The notes under the pieces: generated by a model
Told to the model about the DNA's origin: nothing
What the model saw: the letters and a program-made list of their open reading frames with translations, nothing else
The model's database searches: none
From: a virus
DNA length: 64,000 bases
Direction: 5' to 3' (one strand)
IMG/VR virus record: IMGVR_UViG_3300025071_000006
Coordinates: 1 to 64,000 of that record
Shown here: positions 23,466 through 32,117 of the stretch, piece by piece
How the letters are laid out: each line of letters starts with the position of its first letter
Position numbering within the stretch: position 1 is the first letter of the stretch
Position numbers and translations under genes: made by a program

Positions 23466-24469
23466 CTTATTAGTTTTTTATTTATTAATATATTTTCTAT
23501 TGTTTTTAGTCCGTAATGTTTAGCAAGATCTGCCCAGTCATTTATTCCTTCTCCTAGGTATTTCCTTGGTACATTACAATATTCAAAATCAAACTTCTTT
23601 GTAATTGTTTTTGAATTCTCTACGCCTGTTTTATCTGAATCAAAAGACAGAACTTGTATTTCTGAATTAGATTTGATATAATCTACGTTATCATCATTGA
23701 AGCAACCTATCCCCTCGTTCTGCACTGCACAACATGTAGGGAAGACTTTCTTCATTACCATATAATCTTTCTTACTCTTAGTTATAAATGCTGTGTGACA
23801 ATCTTTAATGTCTTCCAGTCCATCCATAGCTGTAATAGGAACATTATTGGGTACCCATTTATATTTCTTATCTGCTAATGGTTTATAGATCTTCCAATGT
23901 CCATCATATAGATAGCCAAATGTTAGTACTTTAGGATCTACTACCCACCTCTTTTTATTAAGAAATAGTTCTTTAATTGAATAGATATTATTTGCTTTAA
24001 GATCTTCCTCATCTTGATAGTAATTATTCCAATAGGCCAACTCTTCATGTGTAAAAGGTTTAGTCTTTACTTGTATAAAAGAATATGATTTAACTACCTT
24101 CTCTGGTTGTTTATAATCAGCTACTATCTTTTTATAATCTTTAACTGCTCTAGTTGATATACCTAGACCAAAGTCAGCATCTATTTTCTTTAGAACATCA
24201 TCATAATTACTACACATATATAGCATCTTAATGAACGCAAAACAGTCACCTTTCTTACTAGTGTCACCAAAATCATAGAATGTTAATCCATGATGAGCTT
24301 GACTGATTATAAAAGATGGTGTCTTCTCCTCTCTAAATGGAGAGTGAGTTTTAACATTTAGGTTCCAATTATTATCAGGCATGTAATATCTAAATATGTC
24401 ATATTCTGAGATCTTATCTAGAATAGACTCTTTGTTTAGTTTTGTTTTCTTTGTTCCTGTTATTGCCAT
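23462..24469 (-). CDS. DnaG-type DNA primase
   Basis: 335 residues. Residues 43-52 SPFREEKTPSF are the conserved tail of the CHC2 zinc-binding domain, although the zinc ligands themselves are missing (LNVKTHSPF). The C-terminal half is a small Toprim domain with QNEGIGCFN and the acidic FDSDKTG near residue 280, where two Asp bind Mg2+. It should make RNA primers for PolB and cooperate with the DnaB-like helicase. First gene after a terminator, so it is separately controlled from the SSB-ATPase unit. Confidence 0.75.
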   Translation of the reverse strand: MAITGTKKTKLNKESILDKISEYDIFRYYMPDNNWNLNVKTHSPFREEKTPSFIISQAHHGLTFYDFGDTSKKGDCFAFIKMLYMCSNYDDVLKKIDADFGLGISTRAVKDYKKIVADYKQPEKVVKSYSFIQVKTKPFTHEELAYWNNYYQDEEDLKANNIYSIKELFLNKKRWVVDPKVLTFGYLYDGHWKIYKPLADKKYKWVPNNVPITAMDGLEDIKDCHTAFITKSKKDYMVMKKVFPTCCAVQNEGIGCFNDDNVDYIKSNSEIQVLSFDSDKTGVENSKTITKKFDFEYCNVPRKYLGEGINDWADLAKHYGLKTIENILINKKLIR

Positions 24470-24485
24470 ATTTATTGGTTAAAAA

Positions 24486-24509
24486 AAGCCCCACATTTCT
24501 GTAGAGCTT
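24486..24509 (-). terminator. Rho-independent terminator after the SSB-like gene
   Basis: Minus strand AAGCTCTACA, GAAA tetraloop, TGTGGGGCTT: a ten-pair stem with two G-T pairs, followed by a run of T (24487 down to 24481). It separates the SSB-like gene from the primase gene. No consensus promoter is seen in the remaining 15 bases, so read-through or a non-standard promoter must feed the primase. Confidence 0.85.
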
Positions 24510-24531
24510 TCATTATTAATTTATATAATTA

Positions 24532-25410
24532 CTAATAGTCAGCACCGTCATCAGATATGTAATCATCTGAAGCTACTAAGTTATCGTCTGGGTTATAATC
24601 TTCCATTTCTTTAAGCTGGTAGTAATCTTTACATCCATACTCACCAGAAACTTTAACTACAAATCTTTCATGTGGTCTTAGATCTCTAGGCTTACGTTCT
24701 TTAAGAGAGTTAACTACCTTATTATCTGTATAGTCTACTAATCTAAACTGACGCATAGTATATCCAGACAAGAATGCTTTGTTATAGATTCCTTGATATT
24801 CTTTTGTCTCACCGTCACGTTCTTTAGTAACTACTGTAGCTAGTGCAACAATTGTATTACACCATTCACCATCTACTTGGTCCTTAAGGTCTTTTACATT
24901 ACCACGCATAAGTTTTGTCCAGTCTAGTGTTAGTGTAGTCTCTGCACTTCTATAATCTAATTGGCCTAACCATGTACGCATAAAGTCATACAAATCTTCT
25001 TCACCAATGAATGCTACTCTAACCTCACGGTTCTCTTTGAACCAATCAAATAGATTGTTTTCATCATCAGCCCAAGATGTCATACCTACACTATTTAGAT
25101 ATTGTTTCTTAGTTTGGTCTCTATTCTCACGCTCTCTATCTTCTAGAAAGAATGATACTTTAAAGTTTGCCTCTGTTTTTACTTGTTGTAACCATACATC
25201 CACACGTAGATAAGTGTTACCATCTCTGGTCTCACCTAAATAGTTTGTTGCTTTACTCTCTTCACTAAGCTCTATACCAAGTACATCTTTGTACTCTTCG
25301 TTAGTAGGATTGATAGCTATAACATTAGCTTCAAACAACCCAACCTTCTTACTGAATTTAGTTTCTTGTCCTCCTAGGGATTCTCTTTTTACTCCACCAA
25401 TTGTGCTCAT
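24532..25410 (-). CDS. Single-stranded DNA-binding protein candidate
   Basis: 292 residues. A beta-rich N-terminal half contains NTYLRVDVWLQQVKTEANFKVSFFL, and the end is acidic and aromatic (ASDDYISDDGADY). An OB-like core plus an acidic tail is the design of phage SSBs such as T7 gp2.5 and T4 gp32. It lies beside the ATPase and helicase genes, in the place where crAss-like phages carry a conserved replication protein. The SSB call rests on tail and context, not on a family match. Confidence 0.5.
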   Translation of the reverse strand: MSTIGGVKRESLGGQETKFSKKVGLFEANVIAINPTNEEYKDVLGIELSEESKATNYLGETRDGNTYLRVDVWLQQVKTEANFKVSFFLEDRERENRDQTKKQYLNSVGMTSWADDENNLFDWFKENREVRVAFIGEEDLYDFMRTWLGQLDYRSAETTLTLDWTKLMRGNVKDLKDQVDGEWCNTIVALATVVTKERDGETKEYQGIYNKAFLSGYTMRQFRLVDYTDNKVVNSLKERKPRDLRPHERFVVKVSGEYGCKDYYQLKEMEDYNPDDNLVASDDYISDDGADY

Positions 25411-25425
25411 ATTTATTTATTTAAT

Positions 25426-26094
25426 TTAGTTATAATATTCAATTACTTGTTCTTTCACTAACTTTAAGTCATTAGGTATCTTTGTTGTTGCAAACATTCC
25501 ATCAGGACTCTTAGCTGGTCTCTTTCTATATCGATTAGTTAAGAAGCTATATTCCACACCGTCTTTTGTCTCTTCTACATTAGTATACAAACATACAGTT
25601 AATAGTCCTTCTAACAATACTTGGTTGTCAATAAGTTTACCAGCTGTTTTAATTTTGTATCCTATTATCTCACCTGCGTCTTCAATAGTCTCAGGATGAG
25701 AGAAGTAAAAGATAACTAAGTCATCACGTAAGTCTCTAGCTTTTCTAAACATGTCTACCATGTCTTTAGCCATCACACTAAACTTTGTGAATCCTGTTTC
25801 AGTAGCTTTCTCTACCATTCTAAATCCCATTAGATAATTACTATCTTCAATAACAATAGTTTTTATGTGTGGGGCTTTTTCAGAAATAACCTTTAAGAGT
25901 CTAGTGACCTCAACCGGATCATCTATCTCTTTGTAGTTTTTCTTCTCTGCATTGTAAAGTTTCTGAGAACCTTTGAAGGGTAACTCTTTCTTTGCAACGT
26001 TAATAATGTAAGTTTCTTCAGGGTTAAGGTGCTTCACTGCTGTTGACTTACCTGTCCCTGTTTCGCCAACAATTCCAATTAATTTTGAACTCAT
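25426..26094 (-). CDS. P-loop ATPase of the replication/recombination module
   Basis: 222 residues. Walker A GETGTGKST at 10-18; the Walker B strand is probably TIVIEDSNYLMGF. It belongs to the single-domain RecA-like ATPases (AAA_24 / Sak4 type) common in crAss-like phages, which probably load or remodel recombination and replication proteins. It is followed by the SSB-like gene, a pairing also known for Sak4-type annealing systems. Confidence 0.75.
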   Translation of the reverse strand: MSSKLIGIVGETGTGKSTAVKHLNPEETYIINVAKKELPFKGSQKLYNAEKKNYKEIDDPVEVTRLLKVISEKAPHIKTIVIEDSNYLMGFRMVEKATETGFTKFSVMAKDMVDMFRKARDLRDDLVIFYFSHPETIEDAGEIIGYKIKTAGKLIDNQVLLEGLLTVCLYTNVEETKDGVEYSFLTNRYRKRPAKSPDGMFATTKIPNDLKLVKEQVIEYYN

Positions 26095-26127
26095 TTTTTA
26101 TTTATTTATTTATTAATATTAGGTCTA

Positions 26128-26135
26128 CAAATATA
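26128..26135 (-). promoter_or_regulatory. -7-like element before the ATPase gene
   Basis: TATATTTG on the minus strand, a perfect TAnnTTTG, lies in the 47-base gap between the SF2 helicase and ATPase genes and about 33 bases before the ATPase ATG. No TTG sits at the usual distance, so this is only half a promoter by sequence. Confidence 0.3.
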
Positions 26136-26141
26136 CTAAAT

Positions 26142-27224
26142 TTATATGTATTTGACCTTACTTTTGTCAAAGAACTCTAGTGCTTTTTCTAGCCACTTTA
26201 ACTCTACTGATTCATTAGATGATATGATATATATTTCGGATTTCTTATCCGGAGTATCATACTCCATGGCCATACATCTGTTAATCTTTTGAGCTAAGTT
26301 CTCTGCGTTACTATCAAAGTAATTTATGATTACCTTGTTTAATGGCTTATAGGTCACACCGGTGTTACCGATCTTAACTACAGCCATGTGATTCCCTTCC
26401 CCTTCAGCAAACTTTACGAATGCTTCTTTATCTTTAGACTTACTGTGATGGGAAGGTATACCCAGTGCGTCTGCTATTTTAGTTATACCACAAAATACTA
26501 GGATGCGTTCATCTTTGTACTTGTTTAGTATAGACTTTGTCATTTTTTGTTTTGATAAACTATTCTGTATAATCCTCATACGTGCAAGTCTTGCAAACAT
26601 ACTATTACCTCCTGAATACATCATCTTTCTAATAGTTCCAGAAATATACTTATACTGCTGAAGTTCTGTCTTCTTGATCTTCTTCTTAGTGTATTCCTGT
26701 ATAACAGTATTGTCTAGTGGTACCTGCACAACAGTTATCTGGTAGTCTGCTATAACTCCTTCTTCAATAGCTTTATGAATAGGGTACTCTGCTATTACAG
26801 AAAGATCTAATGCATAGAGTAATTCTTTTTTACTCCATTTAGATAATGTTCCTGTAAGACCTAATACATAATCATTTTGTCCAATTAACTCTTTACATGT
26901 GTTGGTTTGTGCTTCTGATAGTAAATGTATCTCATCAATTATAATTATGTCATACTCACCTAAGTTCTTCTCTATAGATCTATGAGTTGTATATGTTATG
27001 TTCTCATTTATATAACCCATTAAGTCAAACTCATCTATCCAAGACTGCTTAATCTTGTTATCAGGATATGCAATCAACATAGTACAATTGTCGTTCATCT
27101 GGTCAAGGATGTTGATGGTCGTTCTAATCTTACCAAACCTAGGACACAAATTTAGGATCCCAAACTTACCATGACTTAGCCATATATCAGCAAACTCTTT
27201 TTGTCTTTTATCTCTTATTGTCAT
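26142..27224 (-). CDS. SF2 (SNF2/DEAD-like) helicase with atypical P-loop
   Basis: 360 residues. Motif I is PRFGKIRT (28-35), not the usual GxGKT; motif II is DEIH (97-100); motif III is LTGT soon after. Later motifs include ARMRIIQ, RILVFCG, and the C-terminal NLAQKINRCMA, which matches the motif VI region. It unwinds or translocates on DNA or nucleoprotein. crAss-like phages carry an SF2 helicase in this position. The start overlaps the DnaB-like gene stop by one base. Confidence 0.8.
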   Translation of the reverse strand: MTIRDKRQKEFADIWLSHGKFGILNLCPRFGKIRTTINILDQMNDNCTMLIAYPDNKIKQSWIDEFDLMGYINENITYTTHRSIEKNLGEYDIIIIDEIHLLSEAQTNTCKELIGQNDYVLGLTGTLSKWSKKELLYALDLSVIAEYPIHKAIEEGVIADYQITVVQVPLDNTVIQEYTKKKIKKTELQQYKYISGTIRKMMYSGGNSMFARLARMRIIQNSLSKQKMTKSILNKYKDERILVFCGITKIADALGIPSHHSKSKDKEAFVKFAEGEGNHMAVVKIGNTGVTYKPLNKVIINYFDSNAENLAQKINRCMAMEYDTPDKKSEIYIISSNESVELKWLEKALEFFDKSKVKYI

Positions 27225-28285
27225 TATAAAAAGTATGATTTGTTAGTAATAGCTGCATAATCTGCATCAGTAATAGAAATACGTTTAGGTAATTCTTTAA
27301 ACATACCAATCTGACCTAAGAAACCTAGACCAATTCTGATATCATCCTCACCATAACTGTTTTTGATAACACGAAGACTTCTAAAGTATTTACCTCCATG
27401 CTCATCCTTAAGCTTGTTAAGATCATAACCTGATGGGTCTGCAACCTTGTATCTCATAGGGTCAAACAAAGCCATACATACATCAGAGTCATTCTGAGTA
27501 GTAGAACTATCTGCAAAGTCTTCTAGTTGTGGTTCAACATCACCATTCTTTATTCTAGTAGGATTAGATATAGATCGATTGAACTGACTAACAACTACTG
27601 GTGAATACCCATAGAAATCACGTGCATAACGTAACTCATCAGACATCTTATCAATTGCTTGCTTCTTAGTAGGCTGTGCACTTGTTGTCTTCAATAAACC
27701 TATATGATCTAACACAACTAGTGTTATCTCTGTAGGATCATTAGGTATGTATCTCTTGTTATACTTATCTATCTGTTCTATCTTTCCACGCTCTAATGCA
27801 TAAGCCTTTAGTTCTTTAGCTATACCCACAGGGTTCTCTGGCCCATCGATAATAGTTACTATCTCAGTTAGCTCATTCATATAATCCTCATACTTAAGAA
27901 ACAGGTCATGTTCATCTTTAGTCATCTTGCTTGTCCAGCCTAATAACTTGTTAACAGGAATAATAATGCCTTCTTCTTGAAAGATCTTCCTGCAGGTCCA
28001 CTTGGCTAGCTTGTAAGTCTGACTACGCTCCATGGATCTGTACCACACCTTCACCTTTATACCAGACTTCTGTCCTTCTTTAGATAAGGCCCAGTCTACT
28101 GGATTAAGAACAAACGCATCATCAATAAAACTAGTCTTACCTGAACCGGTTAGTCCACCTATCAAGTAATACATAGACCTACGAATGCCAACATATCTAT
28201 TTAGTCTGTCAAAACCCATTGGTATCCCACCGTTATTACCAGCTAGACCCTTGTCTACCTCCTCTTTTAATAGTTTAAAGCTCAT
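27224..28285 (-). CDS. DnaB-type replicative helicase
   Basis: 353 residues, essentially the RecA-like motor without the DnaB N-terminal domain. IPMGFDRLNRYVGIRR leads into Walker A GGLTGSGKT (43-51). Walker B is LVVLDHIGLL, and VVVSQFNRS carries the sensor Gln/Arg typical of DnaB motif H3/H4. It probably forms a hexamer on the lagging strand and partners with the primase at 23462. The gene upstream is a likely loader. Confidence 0.85.
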   Translation of the reverse strand: MSFKLLKEEVDKGLAGNNGGIPMGFDRLNRYVGIRRSMYYLIGGLTGSGKTSFIDDAFVLNPVDWALSKEGQKSGIKVKVWYRSMERSQTYKLAKWTCRKIFQEEGIIIPVNKLLGWTSKMTKDEHDLFLKYEDYMNELTEIVTIIDGPENPVGIAKELKAYALERGKIEQIDKYNKRYIPNDPTEITLVVLDHIGLLKTTSAQPTKKQAIDKMSDELRYARDFYGYSPVVVSQFNRSISNPTRIKNGDVEPQLEDFADSSTTQNDSDVCMALFDPMRYKVADPSGYDLNKLKDEHGGKYFRSLRVIKNSYGEDDIRIGLGFLGQIGMFKELPKRISITDADYAAITNKSYFL

Positions 28286-28287
28286 AA

Positions 28288-28509
28288 TTATTTCTTTTTC
28301 TTACCCTTTAATAATCTTTCCTTGTTGATTTCATCAATCTTCTCTCTCAAAGCCTTCTTAGCATAATATCTGTCCATTATGTGAACAGGTATTGTGGTAC
28401 CACCTTTCTTGTTTGTCCTCTGCCAGTGGTATGTAGCCTGGAATTCAGTTGCAGGTATAAATTTAACCTTTTTTCCGTCTACTATTATTGTCTTGTTTTT
28501 CTTTTTCAT
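28288..28509 (-). CDS. Small very basic protein
   Basis: 73 residues, Lys-rich at both ends (MKKKNKTIIVDGKKVK; LLKGKKKK) with KGGTTIPVHIMDRYYAKKALR in the middle. Probably nucleic-acid or replisome binding. It fills the gap between the loader-like and helicase genes exactly (two-base spacers), so it is part of the replication unit. Confidence 0.6.
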   Translation of the reverse strand: MKKKNKTIIVDGKKVKFIPATEFQATYHWQRTNKKGGTTIPVHIMDRYYAKKALREKIDEINKERLLKGKKKK

Positions 28510-28510
28510 A

Positions 28511-29134
28511 TTATATATCTGTTGAGCCAGTTGGTTCTGAAGGTTGATCTTTTTCTTCTTCCATCAATTCTACATATGCTTCATATGTTCTTTGATTAAG
28601 ATACGTAAGAGTATTTTGCTGATAGGTGATTCTATTAGTACCTGTCTTATATGACATGTTTACTTTTTGTAGTATCTCAAAGTTTAGTGCGTCTAACAAT
28701 TGTTCAGATGTATAATCACCCTCTATTAGTATTGCATCAAACTTAATCTTACATGCTTGTTTATCTTTACGTAAAGCTCTAGTACCTGTAAACTTCTTAT
28801 TCTTATATGTAAAAGTATCAGTACCAGGATATGCTTTCCACCACTCTTCAAATGCTGTAGCTTTTGGTTTTCTTTTTATAAACTTTTTATTGTCTTTATC
28901 TTCTCCTACAAACTCTAGGAGATCTTTGCCTACTGTTGTAAGCTTGTGTTCATCTTTCACTATAAGACCTTTTCTTATTAATGATTGATAGATAGCAGAG
29001 AGACGCATACTGTTCCCATAGAGAGGTTCAACGTCATACTCTTGATCTATCAATTTCAGTAAGTATATTATATCTAAGCTATAGCTTTTTTTGATGAGCT
29101 CTTCGAATTGTTGAGGCGTTATGTGTAGCTTCAT
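28511..29134 (-). CDS. Replication initiator / helicase-loader-like protein
   Basis: 207 residues. The N-terminal 70 residues resemble a winged-helix domain (SAIYQSLIRKGLIVKDEHKL). The C-terminal part has FEEWWKAYPGTD, then KFDAILIEGDYTSEQLLDAL and ITYQQNTLTYLNQRTYE. The WxxYP and TYLNQ elements are typical of the C-terminal domain of phage replisome organisers and DnaT-like loaders. Two genes upstream of the DnaB-like helicase, which supports this role. Confidence 0.6.
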   Translation of the reverse strand: MKLHITPQQFEELIKKSYSLDIIYLLKLIDQEYDVEPLYGNSMRLSAIYQSLIRKGLIVKDEHKLTTVGKDLLEFVGEDKDNKKFIKRKPKATAFEEWWKAYPGTDTFTYKNKKFTGTRALRKDKQACKIKFDAILIEGDYTSEQLLDALNFEILQKVNMSYKTGTNRITYQQNTLTYLNQRTYEAYVELMEEEKDQPSEPTGSTDI

Positions 29135-29300
29135 CTCTTTTTGGTTTTATAACTTTAATAATTATAGGCTTCTTTTTTATCTTAGCCTGCTCATGTTCCC
29201 ACTGATAGTACTCTAGTTCTGCTATGTACTGGCGTTCTGCAGCATACATGTTATCATTGCATGCTGCATGTTCCCAGTCTTCGTTAACTAACTTAGACAT
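29079..29300 (-). CDS. Hypothetical 73-residue protein
   Basis: Helical and charged (NEDWEHAACNDNMYAAERQY, AELEYYQWEHEQAKIKKK) with a basic C-terminus. It overlaps the loader-like gene by 56 bases and the gene before it by eight. Not recognised; the large overlap makes the annotated extent less certain. Confidence 0.45.
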   Translation of the reverse strand: MSKLVNEDWEHAACNDNMYAAERQYIAELEYYQWEHEQAKIKKKPIIIKVIKPKRDEATHNASTIRRAHQKKL

Positions 29301-29487
29301 GTGTCTTAAGCTTTGGCTTATTCTTAGATCCTTTTGGTCTACCTCTGCCTCTTTTCTTCTTTTTTACTGGTACTATTACATCATTCTCATCCGGTGGATA
29401 AGTTGCATCTGGTCCAAAGAAAGCATATACTATACCTCCTGCTAATGCTAAAATCATTACTACGCTGATTACTGTTTTAATTTCCAT
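29293..29487 (-). CDS. Membrane-anchored AT-hook protein
   Basis: 64 residues. One membrane helix at about 5-24 (VISVVMILALAGGIVYAFF) is joined by an acidic stretch (PDENDVIVPV) to KKKKRGRGRPKGSKNKPK. That segment has the RGRP core of an AT-hook, which binds the minor groove of AT-rich DNA, flanked by lysines. The arrangement would tether phage DNA to the inner membrane. Located between replication genes. Function inferred. Confidence 0.6.
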   Translation of the reverse strand: MEIKTVISVVMILALAGGIVYAFFGPDATYPPDENDVIVPVKKKKRGRGRPKGSKNKPKLKTHV

Positions 29488-29511
29488 TTTTATTTAATTT
29501 AATTGTTAATA

Positions 29512-29775
29512 TTAATCTTTGATTCTTACTCCAAACTGTTCATGAAACCATGATAAACAATCTTTTGCCTTGTTAGTGTTAAACTTAAACAACTTTTTTA
29601 AGGTTGTAATTGCATATTTATTAAATTCTATACGCTGTTGACTGGTCATGGTCCAGTTGAAATACCACTTGTCATCATCTAATGTGTCTACTAATCGTTT
29701 ACCAATCATGTCTAGTTGTTTCTCCATTAAATGTCTCATGATATTTGCTCTATTTATTGCTGCTTTCTTTTTCAT
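29512..29775 (-). CDS. Small helical basic protein after PolB
   Basis: 87 residues, helical and basic (MKKKAAINRANIMRHLMEKQ; KYAITTLKKLFKFNTNKAKD). Its start overlaps the polymerase stop as ATGA. A polymerase accessory role is possible by coupling, but no family is seen. Confidence 0.55.
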   Translation of the reverse strand: MKKKAAINRANIMRHLMEKQLDMIGKRLVDTLDDDKWYFNWTMTSQQRIEFNKYAITTLKKLFKFNTNKAKDCLSWFHEQFGVRIKD

Positions 29776-31736
29776 ACAAATAAATTTAATTGATTAGGTG
29801 ATACAATTGTCTTAACTCTTTTACCACCTGCCATTATTTTCTTTATTAACTTCTCTGCCTTAAATATGTAATACTCATAATTTACATTGTCCAACACGTC
29901 TGGTTTATCAAGATAATTACACACTGTACATACCCATTCACCTGCTTCAGCTTGTGAACGTTTAGCAGCTCTACTAGTTGATGCATCATTCCTCACCTTA
30001 AATATCTTCTCACCTGATCTAGACACATAGTACCTTATCAGTTTATTATACTTTGTAGTTTGGTTTGTTGTTCTATGAACTCCTTCAAAGTGAAAGTCTT
30101 TAGAAGACTTCTTTCTTATACAGAAGTCAAATAGATTAGTATGTTGTTTTATAGTATCCCTAACTGGAATATTATTTACATAGTATTGCTCAAGAGCAAT
30201 AGGTACAATCCTAGCAGACTTATTCTTATGTAGTTCAAAGTCTGTTAAGAAATCTCCTTTCTTCTTGACATAACCATCAGGCATGATAGCTAAATAATCA
30301 TTAACTGTTGAAAAGATTATCTTTGTGTAGTCTGTTCTTTCCAAAATGTACTGTGTTAGCTCAGACCACTCTGCATTTAATTCATGCATCTTAGGTATTA
30401 GTTCTTTCTTAATCTTTATAGTAACACCGTCCGTGTTAGCAGAGATCACATGAATGCCATTCATCTCATATAGTTCAATAAGCATCATTAAGCTAAGCTC
30501 ACCAGTTATAGTGGTGAACATAGTTAACTGCCTATCATAGATCCATGAAAGCATGTCTGATGATTTACCATAGACAGAGTTTACTGCAAGCTTAAGAGCC
30601 CCAATAATACCTTTGGTTTTTCCATCCTTTTTTCCACTAGCTTTCAGTTCAAGTCTTTTCTCAAACATCTGCTTGTAGCCAAATAGAAACTCTTTTCCTA
30701 AATGTGCAGGATACTTTGCATTGTTAATTATAATTGCAGGATAGTAACTAGCCACATCCCAGTCAATGATCTCATGGTCTTCATCAGCCTCAAACACAGT
30801 TGGTTTATTTTCAGTGTGTAGTCCACCTCTCATAAAGGAATATACATTACCGTGATAATTAATGTGTTCTTTGAAGTCATCTTGAAGACCTAAGGTCATC
30901 TTTCTTATATTAATAAGGAACTTTTGCAGTTGTTCAGTTTTAAACTTAACATATGGTGCAATACAGTTCTTCATAGCAATAGTCTTTCTGAAGTAACCTT
31001 TTCTTGGAAGCTCTTTAATGTCCATGTTCTTCTCATGACAGTAGTACTTCTTGATTATCTCATCACCTATCTTACTATCAGAGTAGTTAAGACATTGGAT
31101 ACCAAACTCTTCTTGTATATCTAGTCTCAATTGTATCTGATTGTTACCCTTATACAGTGGGTGATCTGTTTCTCCTATGGTTACCTTATAAAACTCATAG
31201 GTTGCATCAACATCATTAAAACAATACTGTAATGACAGGTATACCTCTTCATTAGTCATGTTTGTCTTAGTGTGATGTATAGGCATCTCTTCAATGTTCT
31301 CAAGATCCATCTCAAACTCTAACCTCTTCAGGCTTACACGCCTGTTCTTGTTATCATAGTGATGTATCTTAAATAAGTCAAGCTGCTTTAATGATAGGTC
31401 CCACTCTCTATACTCTGGAAATACATCATAATTAGCATCATGTATTACGTCTTGAGCTTTCTGTGCTATCATTGCACATATCTCTAGACCAGTACCTTCA
31501 TGCCATTGCTCATGGTTTCTTAGTATCCACTCTACTACTTGTGCATCAAATCGTAGGTTGTTATAACCTACCCAGTGTGCATCTTTATGTGTGTCTGTAT
31601 ACTTTACAAACGCATCTAGTTGATTCTGCCACTTACTAACAGTAAAGCTCTTAGGTGTCTTACCTGGTTCCATGCATACAACTATGAAGCACTCCTGCAT
31701 AGTTTCTATGTCATATATAATTATATTCTCAATCAT
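29772..31736 (-). CDS. Family B DNA polymerase with 3'-5' exonuclease
   Basis: 654 residues. Exonuclease motifs: ExoI YDIET (Asp9, Glu11), ExoII YNNLRFD (Asp64), ExoIII YCFNDVD (Tyr171, Asp175). Polymerase motifs: A WDVASYYPAI (Asp327), B KLAVNSVYG (382-390), C SANTDG (Asp436). The first Asp of the usual YxDTDS is Asn434, but the second, metal-binding Asp is present. It is compact, without the long N-terminal domain of T4-type polymerases. This is the replicative polymerase of the phage; many crAss-like phages have this type. Its gene is coupled to a zinc-finger miniprotein gene. Confidence 0.93.
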   Translation of the reverse strand: MIENIIIYDIETMQECFIVVCMEPGKTPKSFTVSKWQNQLDAFVKYTDTHKDAHWVGYNNLRFDAQVVEWILRNHEQWHEGTGLEICAMIAQKAQDVIHDANYDVFPEYREWDLSLKQLDLFKIHHYDNKNRRVSLKRLEFEMDLENIEEMPIHHTKTNMTNEEVYLSLQYCFNDVDATYEFYKVTIGETDHPLYKGNNQIQLRLDIQEEFGIQCLNYSDSKIGDEIIKKYYCHEKNMDIKELPRKGYFRKTIAMKNCIAPYVKFKTEQLQKFLINIRKMTLGLQDDFKEHINYHGNVYSFMRGGLHTENKPTVFEADEDHEIIDWDVASYYPAIIINNAKYPAHLGKEFLFGYKQMFEKRLELKASGKKDGKTKGIIGALKLAVNSVYGKSSDMLSWIYDRQLTMFTTITGELSLMMLIELYEMNGIHVISANTDGVTIKIKKELIPKMHELNAEWSELTQYILERTDYTKIIFSTVNDYLAIMPDGYVKKKGDFLTDFELHKNKSARIVPIALEQYYVNNIPVRDTIKQHTNLFDFCIRKKSSKDFHFEGVHRTTNQTTKYNKLIRYYVSRSGEKIFKVRNDASTSRAAKRSQAEAGEWVCTVCNYLDKPDVLDNVNYEYYIFKAEKLIKKIMAGGKRVKTIVSPNQLNLFV

Positions 31737-31876
31737 TTTGTTGTTTTTTTTATATACTCATCTTTATCTTCTGATGCATACCACTCATCCATATGTTCTT
31801 CAAAATGCATTCTATAGTCAAATCCTCCACTGAATGTTTTATCACATCTACTACACTTAATGGTTGGTCTACTCAT
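31733..31876 (-). CDS. 47-residue C2H2 zinc-finger miniprotein
   Basis: Cys8-x2-Cys11-x12-His24-x3-His28 with Phe15 at the conserved hydrophobic position (IKCSRCDKTFSGGF) is a full classical C2H2 finger. An acidic helical tail with DEWYASEDKDE and a Lys-rich end follow. The stop overlaps the PolB start as ATGA, so every ribosome that finishes this gene is placed to start the polymerase. It could bind DNA or PolB itself. Such fingers are rare in phages. Confidence 0.65.
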   Translation of the reverse strand: MSRPTIKCSRCDKTFSGGFDYRMHFEEHMDEWYASEDKDEYIKKTTK

Positions 31877-32066
31877 TTGGTTGGTTTTTATAGTCTTTAT
31901 AGTCTAAATAGAATCCAATGCCTACAATTATATGCAAACCTATACTACTTGCTATTTCGTATAGGTCATGAAAGTTATGGATAGATAAATGGATGTGTCC
32001 AACTATCCAGAATGGTATAGCCAGCTGTTGACTTATCCATCTAATTAGAAAGGTTATAAACTTCAT
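31869..32066 (-). CDS. Small two-span membrane protein
   Basis: 65 residues, hydrophobic over most of its length (FITFLIRWISQQLAIPFWIV, GLHIIVGIGFYL), with His-rich loops and a charged end (DYKDYKNQ). It is the first gene after the promoter at 32088 and overlaps the zinc-finger gene by eight bases. Function unknown. Confidence 0.5.
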   Translation of the reverse strand: MKFITFLIRWISQQLAIPFWIVGHIHLSIHNFHDLYEIASSIGLHIIVGIGFYLDYKDYKNQPNE

Positions 32067-32087
32067 AAAGTTTGTGTGATTATATTA

Positions 32088-32117
32088 CAAAAATAACAAA
32101 TTTAATTAGATTACCAA
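32088..32117 (-). promoter_or_regulatory. Bacteroidota-type promoter for the PolB unit
   Basis: Minus strand TTG (32115-32117), 19 bases, TATTTTTG (32088-32095): a full consensus match. The -33 element overlaps the end of the preceding gene. It would drive the membrane protein, zinc finger, PolB and following replication genes, separating them from the upstream small genes. Confidence 0.55.
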
